This document shows, in pieces, positions 53,822-61,723 of a stretch of 64,000 nucleotides of DNA. The stretch lies in assembly GCF_030929495.1 (NCBI RefSeq), contig NZ_JAVFWN010000001.1, forward strand, positions 496,001 to 560,000, in the 5' to 3' direction. The position numbers and the translations under genes are program-made. The notes beneath the pieces are model-generated. The model had not been told where the DNA came from. It saw only the letters and a program-made list of their open reading frames with translations, and ran no database searches. Source of the stretch: Nocardioides sp. LHD-245. Its GTDB lineage: Bacteria; Actinomycetota; Actinomycetes; Propionibacteriales; Nocardioidaceae. Positions within the stretch are counted from its first letter, which is position 1. Each line of letters begins with the position of its first letter.

Positions 53822-56407
53822 ATGCGTGCGATCCGGAGGTTCACGGTCCGCCCCGTCCTGCCCGACGCGCTCGCCTCGCTGGGCGAGCTCGCGGCCAACC
53901 TGCGCTGGTCGTGGCACCCGCCCACCCAGGCGCTGTTCGAGGCGGTCGACGCCCAGCTCTGGCAGGAGGTCGGGCATGACCCGCTGCGGCTGCTGGGCGA
54001 GGTGAGCGCCGAGCGGTGGTCCGAACTGGTGGCCGACGACGACTATGTGCGGCGGGTGGCCGAGGTGCGGGCCGACCTGGCGTCGTACCTCGCGGAGGAC
54101 CGGTGGTACCAGCGCGCCCGGGCCGCCGCCCCGGACGGCACCTGGCCCCGCTCCATCGCGTACTTCTCGCCCGAGTACGGCATCACGGCGGTGCTGCCGC
54201 AGTACTCCGGTGGTCTCGGCATCCTGGCCGGCGACCACCTCAAGGCCGCGAGCGACCTGGGCGTGCCTATCGTCGGCGTCGGCCTGCTCTACCGCCACGG
54301 CTACTTCAAGCAGGCCCTGTCCCGCGACGGCTGGCAGCAGGAGAGCTACCCGGTCCTCGACCCCGACGGGCTGCCGCTGTCGTTGCTGCACGAGCACGAC
54401 GGCAGCCGCACCACGATCGCGATCCGGTTGCCGGACGGCCCCGACCTGCTCGCCCGCGTCTTCGTGGCCAGCGTCGGCCGGGTGCCGCTGCTGCTGCTCG
54501 ACACCGACGTCGAGGAGAACCCGGAGGCCTACCGCCTCGTCACCGACCGGCTGTACGGCGGCAACACCGAGCACCGGCTGCGCCAGGAGTTGCTGCTGGG
54601 TGTCGGCGGCGTCCGGGCGCTGCGCGCCTTCGCCCGGATCACCGGGGCGCCGGAGCCCGAGGTCTTCCACACCAACGAGGGCCACGCGGGCTTCCTCGGC
54701 GTCGAGCGGATCCGCGAGCTGACCGCCGAGAGCGATGTCGACTTCGCGACCGCGCTCGAGGCCGGCCGCGCGTCCACGGTCTTCACGACGCACACCCCGG
54801 TGCCCGCGGGCATCGACCGGTTCCCGCGCTCCCTGGTCGAGCAGTACCTCGGCGAGCACGGCGCCACGCCCGGCGTACCCGTCGACCAGGTGCTCGCCCT
54901 CGGCGCCGAGGACTACGACGGCGGCGACCCCGGCGTCTTCAACATGGCGGTGATGGGCTTCCGGCTCGCCCAGCGCGCCAACGGCGTCTCGCAGCTGCAC
55001 GGTCACGTCAGCCGCGGCATGTTCAACGGCCTGTGGCCCGCCTTCGACGAGGCCGAGGTGCCGATCACCTCGATCACCAACGGCGTGCACGCGCCCACCT
55101 GGGTGGCTCCCGAGGTCGCGGCCCTCGCCGAGGCGCAGGGAGCCGACTATCACGGCGACGACGCCGCCGCGTTCTGGGCGGCCTTCGACAAGGTGCCCGG
55201 CCCCGACGTGTGGCGCACCAAGCGACGGTTGCGGGAGCGTCTCGTCGAGGATGCCCGCCGCCGGCTGCGCAGGTCCTGGGAGAAGCGCGGCGCCTCGCCG
55301 GCCGAGCTCGGCTGGATCGAGGAGGCCCTCGACCCCGACGTGCTGACGATCGGCTTCGCGCGGCGGGTGCCGTCGTACAAGCGACTCACGCTGATGCTGC
55401 GCGACCCCGACCGGCTCAAGGCGCTGCTGCTGCACCCCGAGCGCCCGGTCCAGCTGGTCGTCGCCGGCAAGGCGCACCCCGCCGACGACGGCGGCAAGCG
55501 GCTGATCCAGGAGCTGGTCCGGTTCGCCGACGCCGAGGACGTGCGGCACCGGATCGTGTTCCTGCCCAACTACGACATCGCGCTCGCGCAGCCGCTCTAC
55601 CCGGGCTGCGACGTGTGGCTCAACAACCCGCTGCGCCCCTACGAGGCGTGCGGCACGTCCGGCATGAAGGCCGCGCTCAACGGCGGTCTCAACCTGTCGA
55701 TCCTCGACGGCTGGTGGGACGAGTGGTACGAGCCGGAGTTCGGCTGGCCGATCCCGTCCGCCGACGGTCTGGCGGACTACTCCGACCAGCGCGACGACCT
55801 GGAGGCGACCGCGCTCTACGACCTGATCGAGAACGAGGTCGCGCCGCGCTTCTACGACCTCGACCACGAGGGCGTGCCCGCGGGGTGGGTCGAGATGCTC
55901 CGAGCGACCTGGGCCAACCTCGGGCCCAAGGTGCTCGCCACCCGGATGGTGCGCGACTACGTCGAGAAGCTCTATGCGCCCGCGGCCCGCAACGCCCGCG
56001 CGCTCGCGGCCGTCGAGAACGGCGCCCGCGACCTCGCCGGCTGGAAGGCCCGGGTGCGCGGTGCCTGGGACGGCGTCCGGGTCGAGCACGTCGAGGCCGA
56101 GGGCATCGGCGACGTCGCCGAGGTCGGCGCGGTGCTGCACGTCCGTTCCTACGTAGCCCTCGGCGAGCTGTCGCCGCAGGACGTCGAGGTGCAGCTCGTC
56201 CACGGCCGGGTCGACGCCGAGGACGACATCGTCGCCGCGTCCGTCGTACCGCTGGCGCTGGTGGAGTCGTACGACGGCGGGCGGCACCGCTTCGACGGCG
56301 AGGTCGCGCTCGGCCGCTCGGGCCCGTTCGGCTACACCGTCCGGGTCCTCCCCGCGAACCCGCTCCTGGTCGCCCCCGCCGAGCTCGGGGTCGTCGCCCT
56401 GGCCTGA
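53822..56407 (+). CDS. glgP: Alpha-glucan phosphorylase (GT35, DUF3417 type)
   Basis: 861 residues. An N-terminal DUF3417 helix region (LGELAANLRWSWHPPTQALF) is followed by the GT35 domain with FSPEYGI, HTNEGHAGF and the PLP-binding K616 in CGTSGMKAALNGG. The extra C-terminal beta domain (~740-861) is typical of the actinobacterial form. It releases glucose 1-phosphate from alpha-glucan ends. Divergent from moeA and facing away from the glgE operon, it supplies the degradative arm of the same polymer cycle. Confidence 0.94.
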   Translation: MRAIRRFTVRPVLPDALASLGELAANLRWSWHPPTQALFEAVDAQLWQEVGHDPLRLLGEVSAERWSELVADDDYVRRVAEVRADLASYLAEDRWYQRARAAAPDGTWPRSIAYFSPEYGITAVLPQYSGGLGILAGDHLKAASDLGVPIVGVGLLYRHGYFKQALSRDGWQQESYPVLDPDGLPLSLLHEHDGSRTTIAIRLPDGPDLLARVFVASVGRVPLLLLDTDVEENPEAYRLVTDRLYGGNTEHRLRQELLLGVGGVRALRAFARITGAPEPEVFHTNEGHAGFLGVERIRELTAESDVDFATALEAGRASTVFTTHTPVPAGIDRFPRSLVEQYLGEHGATPGVPVDQVLALGAEDYDGGDPGVFNMAVMGFRLAQRANGVSQLHGHVSRGMFNGLWPAFDEAEVPITSITNGVHAPTWVAPEVAALAEAQGADYHGDDAAAFWAAFDKVPGPDVWRTKRRLRERLVEDARRRLRRSWEKRGASPAELGWIEEALDPDVLTIGFARRVPSYKRLTLMLRDPDRLKALLLHPERPVQLVVAGKAHPADDGGKRLIQELVRFADAEDVRHRIVFLPNYDIALAQPLYPGCDVWLNNPLRPYEACGTSGMKAALNGGLNLSILDGWWDEWYEPEFGWPIPSADGLADYSDQRDDLEATALYDLIENEVAPRFYDLDHEGVPAGWVEMLRATWANLGPKVLATRMVRDYVEKLYAPAARNARALAAVENGARDLAGWKARVRGAWDGVRVEHVEAEGIGDVAEVGAVLHVRSYVALGELSPQDVEVQLVHGRVDAEDDIVAASVVPLALVESYDGGRHRFDGEVALGRSGPFGYTVRVLPANPLLVAPAELGVVALA

Positions 56408-56435
56408 CCGACCCGGCGCATCTGAACCTCTGAGA

Positions 56436-56475
56436 GCCACCGACCCGTCGCGTTCGAACGCGACGGGTCGGTGGC
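56436..56475 (+). terminator. Perfect 40-base palindromic terminator after glgP
   Basis: Bases 56436-56475 are fully self-complementary, centred on TTCGAA, and are followed by GTTTTC. The inner 32 bases are nearly identical to the hairpin at 27845-27876. Confidence 0.88.
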
Positions 56476-56594
56476 GTTTTCGACCGGCCAGCGGGCCATG
56501 TTTCGGCGCCGTGACTTTTCCCTTACGGGCGATGGCGACTTGCCGCGAGGCCCTTCCGCTGGCGGTCGTCGAGGTCTATGGTCCAGATCACATC

Positions 56595-56630
56595 GTGCGC
56601 ATATCGCACAGGTGTTTCGCACAGTGAAAC
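56595..56630 (+). promoter_or_regulatory. Paired dyads upstream of the DUF3830-IclR-ABC unit
   Basis: GTGCGcatatCGCAC (56595-56609) and GTTTCgcacagtGAAAC (56614-56630) are two adjacent inverted repeats 14-50 bases before the DUF3830 ATG. The second has the TTTC-N7-GAAA shape common for IclR proteins, and an IclR gene is the second gene of the unit. TCGCACAG is repeated in both. Confidence 0.55.
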
Positions 56631-56643
56631 GAGGGCTAGATCC

Positions 56644-57117
56644 ATGACGCTGATCGACATCGAGTTCACGGGCCAGGGCAAGACCTTCCAGGCCGCGCTG
56701 CTCGAGGAGTCCGCACCGCAGACGTGTACGGCGCTGCGGGCGATGCTGGGGGAGTCCGTCACCGGCGCGAGCTACCACTCGATCTACTCGGGCCAGGAGT
56801 TCTACGTGTACTGCCCGCCGGTCGACCTGCCCCTGGAGAACCACGTGGTGTGGCCCAAGCGCGGACAGATCGTCTACTACTTCTTCCCCGAGAACATGTA
56901 CTCCGGGATGCATGTCCACCAGGACCGGATCCAGGGCGACGGCGCCGAGATCGCGCTCTGGTACGGGCACGGCGACCTGCGGATCGTGACCGAGACGGGC
57001 ATCCGCGGGAACCTGTTCGCCGAGGTGCTCCCCGAGCAGCTGGACGACTTCTACGCGGCCGGCGACCACATCCTGGCCCACGGTCGCGAGGACATCGTGA
57101 TCCGGATGGCGGGCTGA
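56644..57117 (+). CDS. DUF3830 family protein
   Basis: 157 residues from the ATG at 56644 with GAGGG eight bases upstream. The protein matches my recollection of DUF3830, a cyclophilin-like beta-barrel family (FQAALLEESAPQTCTALRAM, then SGQEFYVYCPP, HVHQDRIQGDGAEIALWYG). No enzymatic activity is established. Members commonly lie in amidohydrolase, carbamoylase or transporter gene clusters, which fits the catabolic neighbours here. First gene of a five- to seven-gene run. Confidence 0.8.
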   Translation: MTLIDIEFTGQGKTFQAALLEESAPQTCTALRAMLGESVTGASYHSIYSGQEFYVYCPPVDLPLENHVVWPKRGQIVYYFFPENMYSGMHVHQDRIQGDGAEIALWYGHGDLRIVTETGIRGNLFAEVLPEQLDDFYAAGDHILAHGREDIVIRMAG

Positions 57118-57121
57118 CCCG

Positions 57122-57913
57122 ATGCCGCGCTACGAGGTCGAGGGCGTCCAGAAGGCGATCTCGCTGCTGCGCGCTCTCGCCCGGGCCGACCGCCCGCTGG
57201 GCGCCTCGGATCTCGGTCGCGAGCTCGGACTCGGGCGCTCAACGGTCTTCCGGCTGCTCTACACCCTCCAGCTCGACGGCATGGTCCGCCAGGACGAGGA
57301 GACCAAGAAGTACCGGCTCGGTCCCGACCTCGCCGCCCTCGGCCGCGCCGCCAGCGACGACTTCGACCTGCGGCGCGAGGCGCGGCCCGCGATGGAGAAG
57401 CTGGCGGCGGCGGTCAACCTGCCGGTCTTCCTCAACGTCCCGGGCGCGGCCGACGTCATCTGCCTCGAGCACGTCGCGAGCCTGAACGTCGTCGAGCTGT
57501 ACGGCCGGGCCGGGTCGACGCTGCCCTACCACGCCTGCCCCTCCGGCTATGTGCTGTTGGCCTTCGGACCGGCCGAGCGCCTCGAGCAGGTGCTCGCGGG
57601 CCCGCTGCCCCGGCACGCCTCGGCCACCCCGGACGCCGACGCGCTGCGCACCGTCGTGGAGGAGGTACGCCGCACCGGCGTCGCCTACGGCCGAGACGAC
57701 CTCGACGAGGGCGTCTCCTCCCTGGCGGTCCCGCTCCTCGACAGTCACGGCCACCCGCTGGCCTCCCTCGGCCTCGCCGGGTTCTCGGTCGCCTTCGACG
57801 ACCGCCTCGATGACCTCACGGCGAGCCTGAGGGCCGCCGCCGCCCAGATCTCGGAACACCCATCCCCGGCAGTTGGACACGGCCGACCGACACCACCTGG
57901 AGATCCGCAATGA
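57122..57913 (+). CDS. IclR-family transcriptional regulator
   Basis: 263 residues. Winged helix: VEGVQKAISLLRALARADRP, LGASDLGRELGLGRSTVFRLL. Effector domain with YHACPSGYVLLAFGPAER and DLDEGVSSLAVPLLDSHG. It lies four bases after the DUF3830 stop and overlaps the next gene, so it sits inside the operon it probably regulates. Two dyads upstream of the unit are candidate binding sites. Confidence 0.9.
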   Translation: MPRYEVEGVQKAISLLRALARADRPLGASDLGRELGLGRSTVFRLLYTLQLDGMVRQDEETKKYRLGPDLAALGRAASDDFDLRREARPAMEKLAAAVNLPVFLNVPGAADVICLEHVASLNVVELYGRAGSTLPYHACPSGYVLLAFGPAERLEQVLAGPLPRHASATPDADALRTVVEEVRRTGVAYGRDDLDEGVSSLAVPLLDSHGHPLASLGLAGFSVAFDDRLDDLTASLRAAAAQISEHPSPAVGHGRPTPPGDPQ

Positions 57914-58794
57914 ACCGAAGCCGCACTCGTCTCCCCGCCGCTCTCGCCGTCGCGGCGCTGCTCGCGCTCGCGACCGCCTGTGGCTCCTCCGACGCGAAGC
58001 AGGACGAGCCCGATCCGTCCGCGGTCGTCGCCGCGCTGCGCGACAAGCTGCCGGACGCGGTGCAGAAGTCGAACAAGCTCAAGGTGGCCACCTCGATCTA
58101 CCCGCCCGTCGACTTCTACGAGAAGGACGGCAAGACGCTCACCGGGTTCGACCACGACCTGATGGAGGAGGTCGCGAAGCGCCTCGGCGTGACGATCGAG
58201 TGGAACGTCATCGACTTCGCCGCCATCATCCCCGGCATCCAGTCCAAGCAGTACGACTTCGCCACCGACCTCAACGACACCGCGGAGCGCGAGGCGATGG
58301 TCGACTTCGTCACCCAGTTCCGCGACGGCACCTCGATCCTGGTGAAGAAGGGCAATCCCGAGGAGATCGGTGATCTGGACAGCCTGTGCGGGAAGACGGT
58401 GGCGGTCACCAAGGGCAGCACCCAGATCGCCCTGGTGACGACCCAGAACGCCACCTGCTCCACGCCGATCGAGATGCTCCAGCTCCCCGACGATCCCGAC
58501 GCCATGCTCGCGATGCGCAACGGGCGTGCCGACGCCTATCTCGTCAACACCCTGGCCGGCTCGTACGCCGTCAACTCAGCGGGGCAGGACGGCTTCGAGA
58601 TCCTCGAGGGCGTCTACGACGAGGTCTTCGCCGGCCTGGCCTTCCCGAAGTCCTCGGCCGAGCTGCGAGACGCGATCCAGGCCGCCCTGCAGTCGCTGAT
58701 CGACGACGGTACCTACGGCGAGGTGATGAGCGAGTACGGCCTGGACAACAACGTGATCGACAAGAGCGTGGTCAATGCTGTCGGCAGCCAGTGA
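57910..58794 (+). CDS. Family 3 solute-binding lipoprotein of an amino-acid-type ABC transporter
   Basis: 294 residues. A lipoprotein signal ends ATAC with C24 lipidated. The rest is an SBP_bac_3 fold (LKVATSIYPPVDFYEKDGKTL, GFDHDLMEEVAKRLG, DVATDLNDT-like FATDLNDTAEREAM, VNTLAGSYAV). Type-3 binding proteins carry polar amino acids, opines or related zwitterions to the permease encoded next. The ATG overlaps the IclR stop. Confidence 0.9.
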   Translation: MNRSRTRLPAALAVAALLALATACGSSDAKQDEPDPSAVVAALRDKLPDAVQKSNKLKVATSIYPPVDFYEKDGKTLTGFDHDLMEEVAKRLGVTIEWNVIDFAAIIPGIQSKQYDFATDLNDTAEREAMVDFVTQFRDGTSILVKKGNPEEIGDLDSLCGKTVAVTKGSTQIALVTTQNATCSTPIEMLQLPDDPDAMLAMRNGRADAYLVNTLAGSYAVNSAGQDGFEILEGVYDEVFAGLAFPKSSAELRDAIQAALQSLIDDGTYGEVMSEYGLDNNVIDKSVVNAVGSQ

Positions 58795-58795
58795 G

Positions 58796-59743
58796 ATGAG
58801 CACCCCGACGGGTACGCCGGCGGGCGGGCCGAGCGGCGCGTCCGGAGACGTCGACGAGGCGATCCGCGCGGTTCCGGTGCGCCATCCGGGCCGGATGGTG
58901 GCCGGCGCCGTGCTGGTGCTGCTGCTCGTCTGGCTGGCGATCACGGTCGCGGGCAACGAGGAGTTCGACTTCGGGGTGATCCCCGACTACCTCTTCGACC
59001 CCGTGATCCTGGACGGGGTCCGGCTGACCCTGGTGCTGACGGTCGTATCCATGGCCTTCGGCCTGGTCATCGGCGTCGTCGCCGCGATCGGCCGGCTCTC
59101 CGACAACCCGGTGCTGCGCTGGACCGCCGGCGCGTACATCTGGCTCTTCCGCGGCACTCCGGTCCTGGTCCAGCTGGTCTTCTGGTTCAACATCGGCATC
59201 GTCTTCCCGACTTTGGGCCTCACGATCCCGTTCACCGACGTCAGCCTCTTCTCGGTCGAGTCGAACTCCGTGGTGACCCCGCTCAATGCGGCGATCCTCG
59301 GGCTCGGCCTGAACTCGGGTGCCTATATCGCCGAGATCGTGCGCGCCGGGATCACCTCGGTCGGGCGCGGCCAGGTGGAGGCGGCGTCCGCGCTCGGTCT
59401 GGAACCGCGCCGGACCATGCGCCGCATCGTGCTCCCGCAGGCGATCCCGGTCGCCGTACCGCCGTTGGGCAACGAGTTCGTGAGCATGCTGAAGTACTCC
59501 GCCCTGGCCAGCGTCATCGCGGTACAGGAGCTGCTCGGCTCGGTGGAGACGATCTACTCCGTCAACCTGCGCACGCTCGAGCTGCTCGTCGTGGCCAGCA
59601 TCTGGTACCTCGCCCTGACCACGCTGTTCTCCTTCCTGCAGTCCCTGCTGGAGCGTCGGCTCGGCCGGGGGCGCAGCGGGATCGCCACCGTGCGCGCCCG
59701 CCGCGGCCGAGCGCCGCGGCGGGTCCGGAAGGCGGTCCGATGA
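58796..59743 (+). CDS. ABC transporter permease, polar amino acid type
   Basis: 315 residues. A disordered N-terminal 35 residues precedes an isolated first helix (VAGAVLVLLLVWLAITVAG) and then a HisM/GlnP-type five-helix core. The EAA loop is clear (EAASALGLEPRRTMRRIVLPQA). As in many Gram-positive systems one permease probably acts as a homodimer. Start one base after the preceding stop; four-base overlap with the ATPase gene. Confidence 0.92.
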   Translation: MSTPTGTPAGGPSGASGDVDEAIRAVPVRHPGRMVAGAVLVLLLVWLAITVAGNEEFDFGVIPDYLFDPVILDGVRLTLVLTVVSMAFGLVIGVVAAIGRLSDNPVLRWTAGAYIWLFRGTPVLVQLVFWFNIGIVFPTLGLTIPFTDVSLFSVESNSVVTPLNAAILGLGLNSGAYIAEIVRAGITSVGRGQVEAASALGLEPRRTMRRIVLPQAIPVAVPPLGNEFVSMLKYSALASVIAVQELLGSVETIYSVNLRTLELLVVASIWYLALTTLFSFLQSLLERRLGRGRSGIATVRARRGRAPRRVRKAVR

Positions 59744-60519
59744 GCACCCCGACCGCCCCCGTGCCGGCCGTCTCGGCGCGCGCGATCCGCAAGAGCTACG
59801 GCAACAACGAGGTGCTGTGCGGGATCGACCTCGAGGTCGATGCCGGCCAGGTGCAGGTCATCGTCGGTCCGTCCGGCAGCGGGAAGTCGACCTTCCTGCG
59901 CTGCATCAACCACCTCGAGCGCATCGACAGCGGACGCCTGTACGTCGAGGGCGATCTCGTCGGCTACCGGGAGCATCGCGGCCGGCTCCACGAGCTGCGC
60001 CCGCAGGAGGTCGCCCGGCAGCGTGCCCGCACCGGCATGGTGTTCCAGCACTTCAACCTCTTCGCGCACATGACGGTCACCCAGAACATCGTCGAGGCAC
60101 CCCGGCACCTGCGGGGGCTGACGAAGCGCGACGCCGTCGAGCTGGCCCACGGCCTGCTGCAGCAGGTCGGCCTCGGCGACAAGGCGAACGCCTACCCGGC
60201 CGAGCTGTCCGGCGGCCAGCAGCAGCGGGTCGCCATCGCCCGGGCACTGGCGATGGAGCCGCGGCTGATGCTCTTCGACGAACCGACCAGTGCGCTCGAC
60301 CCGGAGCTGGTCGGCGACGTCCTCGACGTCATGCGCGGCCTCGCCGAGGGCGGCATGACCATGGTCGTGGTGACCCACGAGATGGCGTTCGCCCGCGACG
60401 TCGGCGACGCGCTCGTCGTGATGGCCGACGGCCAGGTCATCGAGCAGGGCCCGCCGCGCGACGTGCTGGCGAACCCGGCGACCGAGCGCGCCGCCAAATT
60501 CCTCGCCCGGGTCCACTGA
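59740..60519 (+). CDS. ABC transporter ATPase, polar amino acid type (GlnQ-like)
   Basis: 259 residues. Walker A is GPSGSGKST (43-51), the signature LSGGQQQRVAIARAL, Walker B LMLFDEP with TSALDPE, and the switch His in VVTHEMAFARD. The GlnQ/HisP subgroup is indicated by FNLFAHMTVTQNI. With the preceding two genes it makes a complete importer. An insertion of about eight residues after the Q-loop approach (GYREHRGRLHELRPQEVAR) is seen in part of this family. Confidence 0.94.
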   Translation: MSTPTAPVPAVSARAIRKSYGNNEVLCGIDLEVDAGQVQVIVGPSGSGKSTFLRCINHLERIDSGRLYVEGDLVGYREHRGRLHELRPQEVARQRARTGMVFQHFNLFAHMTVTQNIVEAPRHLRGLTKRDAVELAHGLLQQVGLGDKANAYPAELSGGQQQRVAIARALAMEPRLMLFDEPTSALDPELVGDVLDVMRGLAEGGMTMVVVTHEMAFARDVGDALVVMADGQVIEQGPPRDVLANPATERAAKFLARVH

Positions 60520-60564
60520 CCCGGCGCCTCCGCACCCCGACCCACGCTAGGAAGTAGTCACTCC

Positions 60565-61719
60565 ATGACCACCGCATCACTCGGTCCGAACACGCTCTCC
60601 ATCCACGCCGGCGAGGCGACCGATCCGACCACCCATGCCCTGAACACCCCGATCTACCAGACCGCGACCTTCGCCTTCGACAGCGCGGCGGAGAAGGAGG
60701 ACGCGGTCGACCGCGCGCTGGAGTGGGATCCCGGCGTCTTCTTCTACAGCCGCACGGGCAACCCGACGACGTACGCGCTGGAGCAGAAGCTCGCCGCGCT
60801 GGAGGGGGCCGAGGACGCCGCCGTCGGCGCCTCCGGCATGGCCGCCTGCGCCACGGCGCTGCTCTCGGTGCTCGAGACCGGCGACCACTGCGTCGCGTCC
60901 GCCGACCTCTTCGTCATCACCCGGGTGCTGCTCGACGACGTCCTGAAGGCCCGCGGCATCGAGGTCACCCACGTCGACGTCACCGACCTCGACGCCGTCG
61001 CCGCGGCGGTGCGCCCGAACACGAAGGCACTCTTCATCGAGTCGCTGTCGAACCCGCACATGGACGTCGCCGACCTGCCTGCCCTGGCCGCGCTCTCACG
61101 GGAGCACGACCTGGTCTTCGTGGTCGACAACACCTTCCTCTCACCGCGGTTGCTGCGTCCGCTCGAGCACGGCGCGGACCTGGTGGTGCACTCCGCCACG
61201 AAGTGGCTCGGCGGCCACGGTGACGCGGTCGCGGGCGTGGTCGCCGGCCGCAAGAGCCTGGTCGACAAGGTCCGGTTCCACCTCGACGCGCTCGGCGCCG
61301 CCGTCAGCCCCTTCAACTCGTGGCTGATCCTGCGCGGCATGAGGACCCTCGGCCTGCGGATGAACGCGAGCAGCACGAATGCCCTGGCCGTGGCCCAGTT
61401 CCTCGAGTCGCGGCCCGAGGTCGCCCTCGTCAGCTACCCCGGCCTGCCCTCGCACCCGCACCACGATCTCGCCCGCAAGCTCCTGCCCGACGGGTACGGC
61501 GGCATGATGGCGATCCGGCTGCACGGCGATGTCGACACCATGGGCCGGTTCGCTGCGGCGCTCGAGCTGTCGGCGATCGCCGTCAGCCTCGGCGACGTGC
61601 ACACGCTCGTCTATCCGATGCCGAAGCGGGACAACCTGATCCGCCTCTCCATCGGCTGCGAGGACGTCGCCGACCTGATCGCCGACTACGCCCAGGCGCT
61701 GGACGCGAGCGCCGGGTGA
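60565..61719 (+). CDS. Cys/Met-metabolism PLP enzyme lacking the usual active-site Tyr
   Basis: 384 residues, the size of cystathionine or methionine gamma-lyases. PLP Lys K213 is in HSATKWLGGHGD, D188 in VVDNTFLSP, and the phosphate/partner-subunit contact Y61xR63 in FYSRTGNPT. The ring-stacking Tyr that is normally in LYGxT is F116 in SADLFVITR, and both following Gly positions are changed; metY in this window keeps LYGGT. In methionine gamma-lyase that Tyr is the acid for gamma-elimination, so ordinary lyase chemistry is doubtful. Substrate presumably comes in through the adjacent ABC importer. A GGAAG site lies upstream. Confidence 0.85.
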   Translation: MTTASLGPNTLSIHAGEATDPTTHALNTPIYQTATFAFDSAAEKEDAVDRALEWDPGVFFYSRTGNPTTYALEQKLAALEGAEDAAVGASGMAACATALLSVLETGDHCVASADLFVITRVLLDDVLKARGIEVTHVDVTDLDAVAAAVRPNTKALFIESLSNPHMDVADLPALAALSREHDLVFVVDNTFLSPRLLRPLEHGADLVVHSATKWLGGHGDAVAGVVAGRKSLVDKVRFHLDALGAAVSPFNSWLILRGMRTLGLRMNASSTNALAVAQFLESRPEVALVSYPGLPSHPHHDLARKLLPDGYGGMMAIRLHGDVDTMGRFAAALELSAIAVSLGDVHTLVYPMPKRDNLIRLSIGCEDVADLIADYAQALDASAG

Positions 61720-61723
61720 TCCG

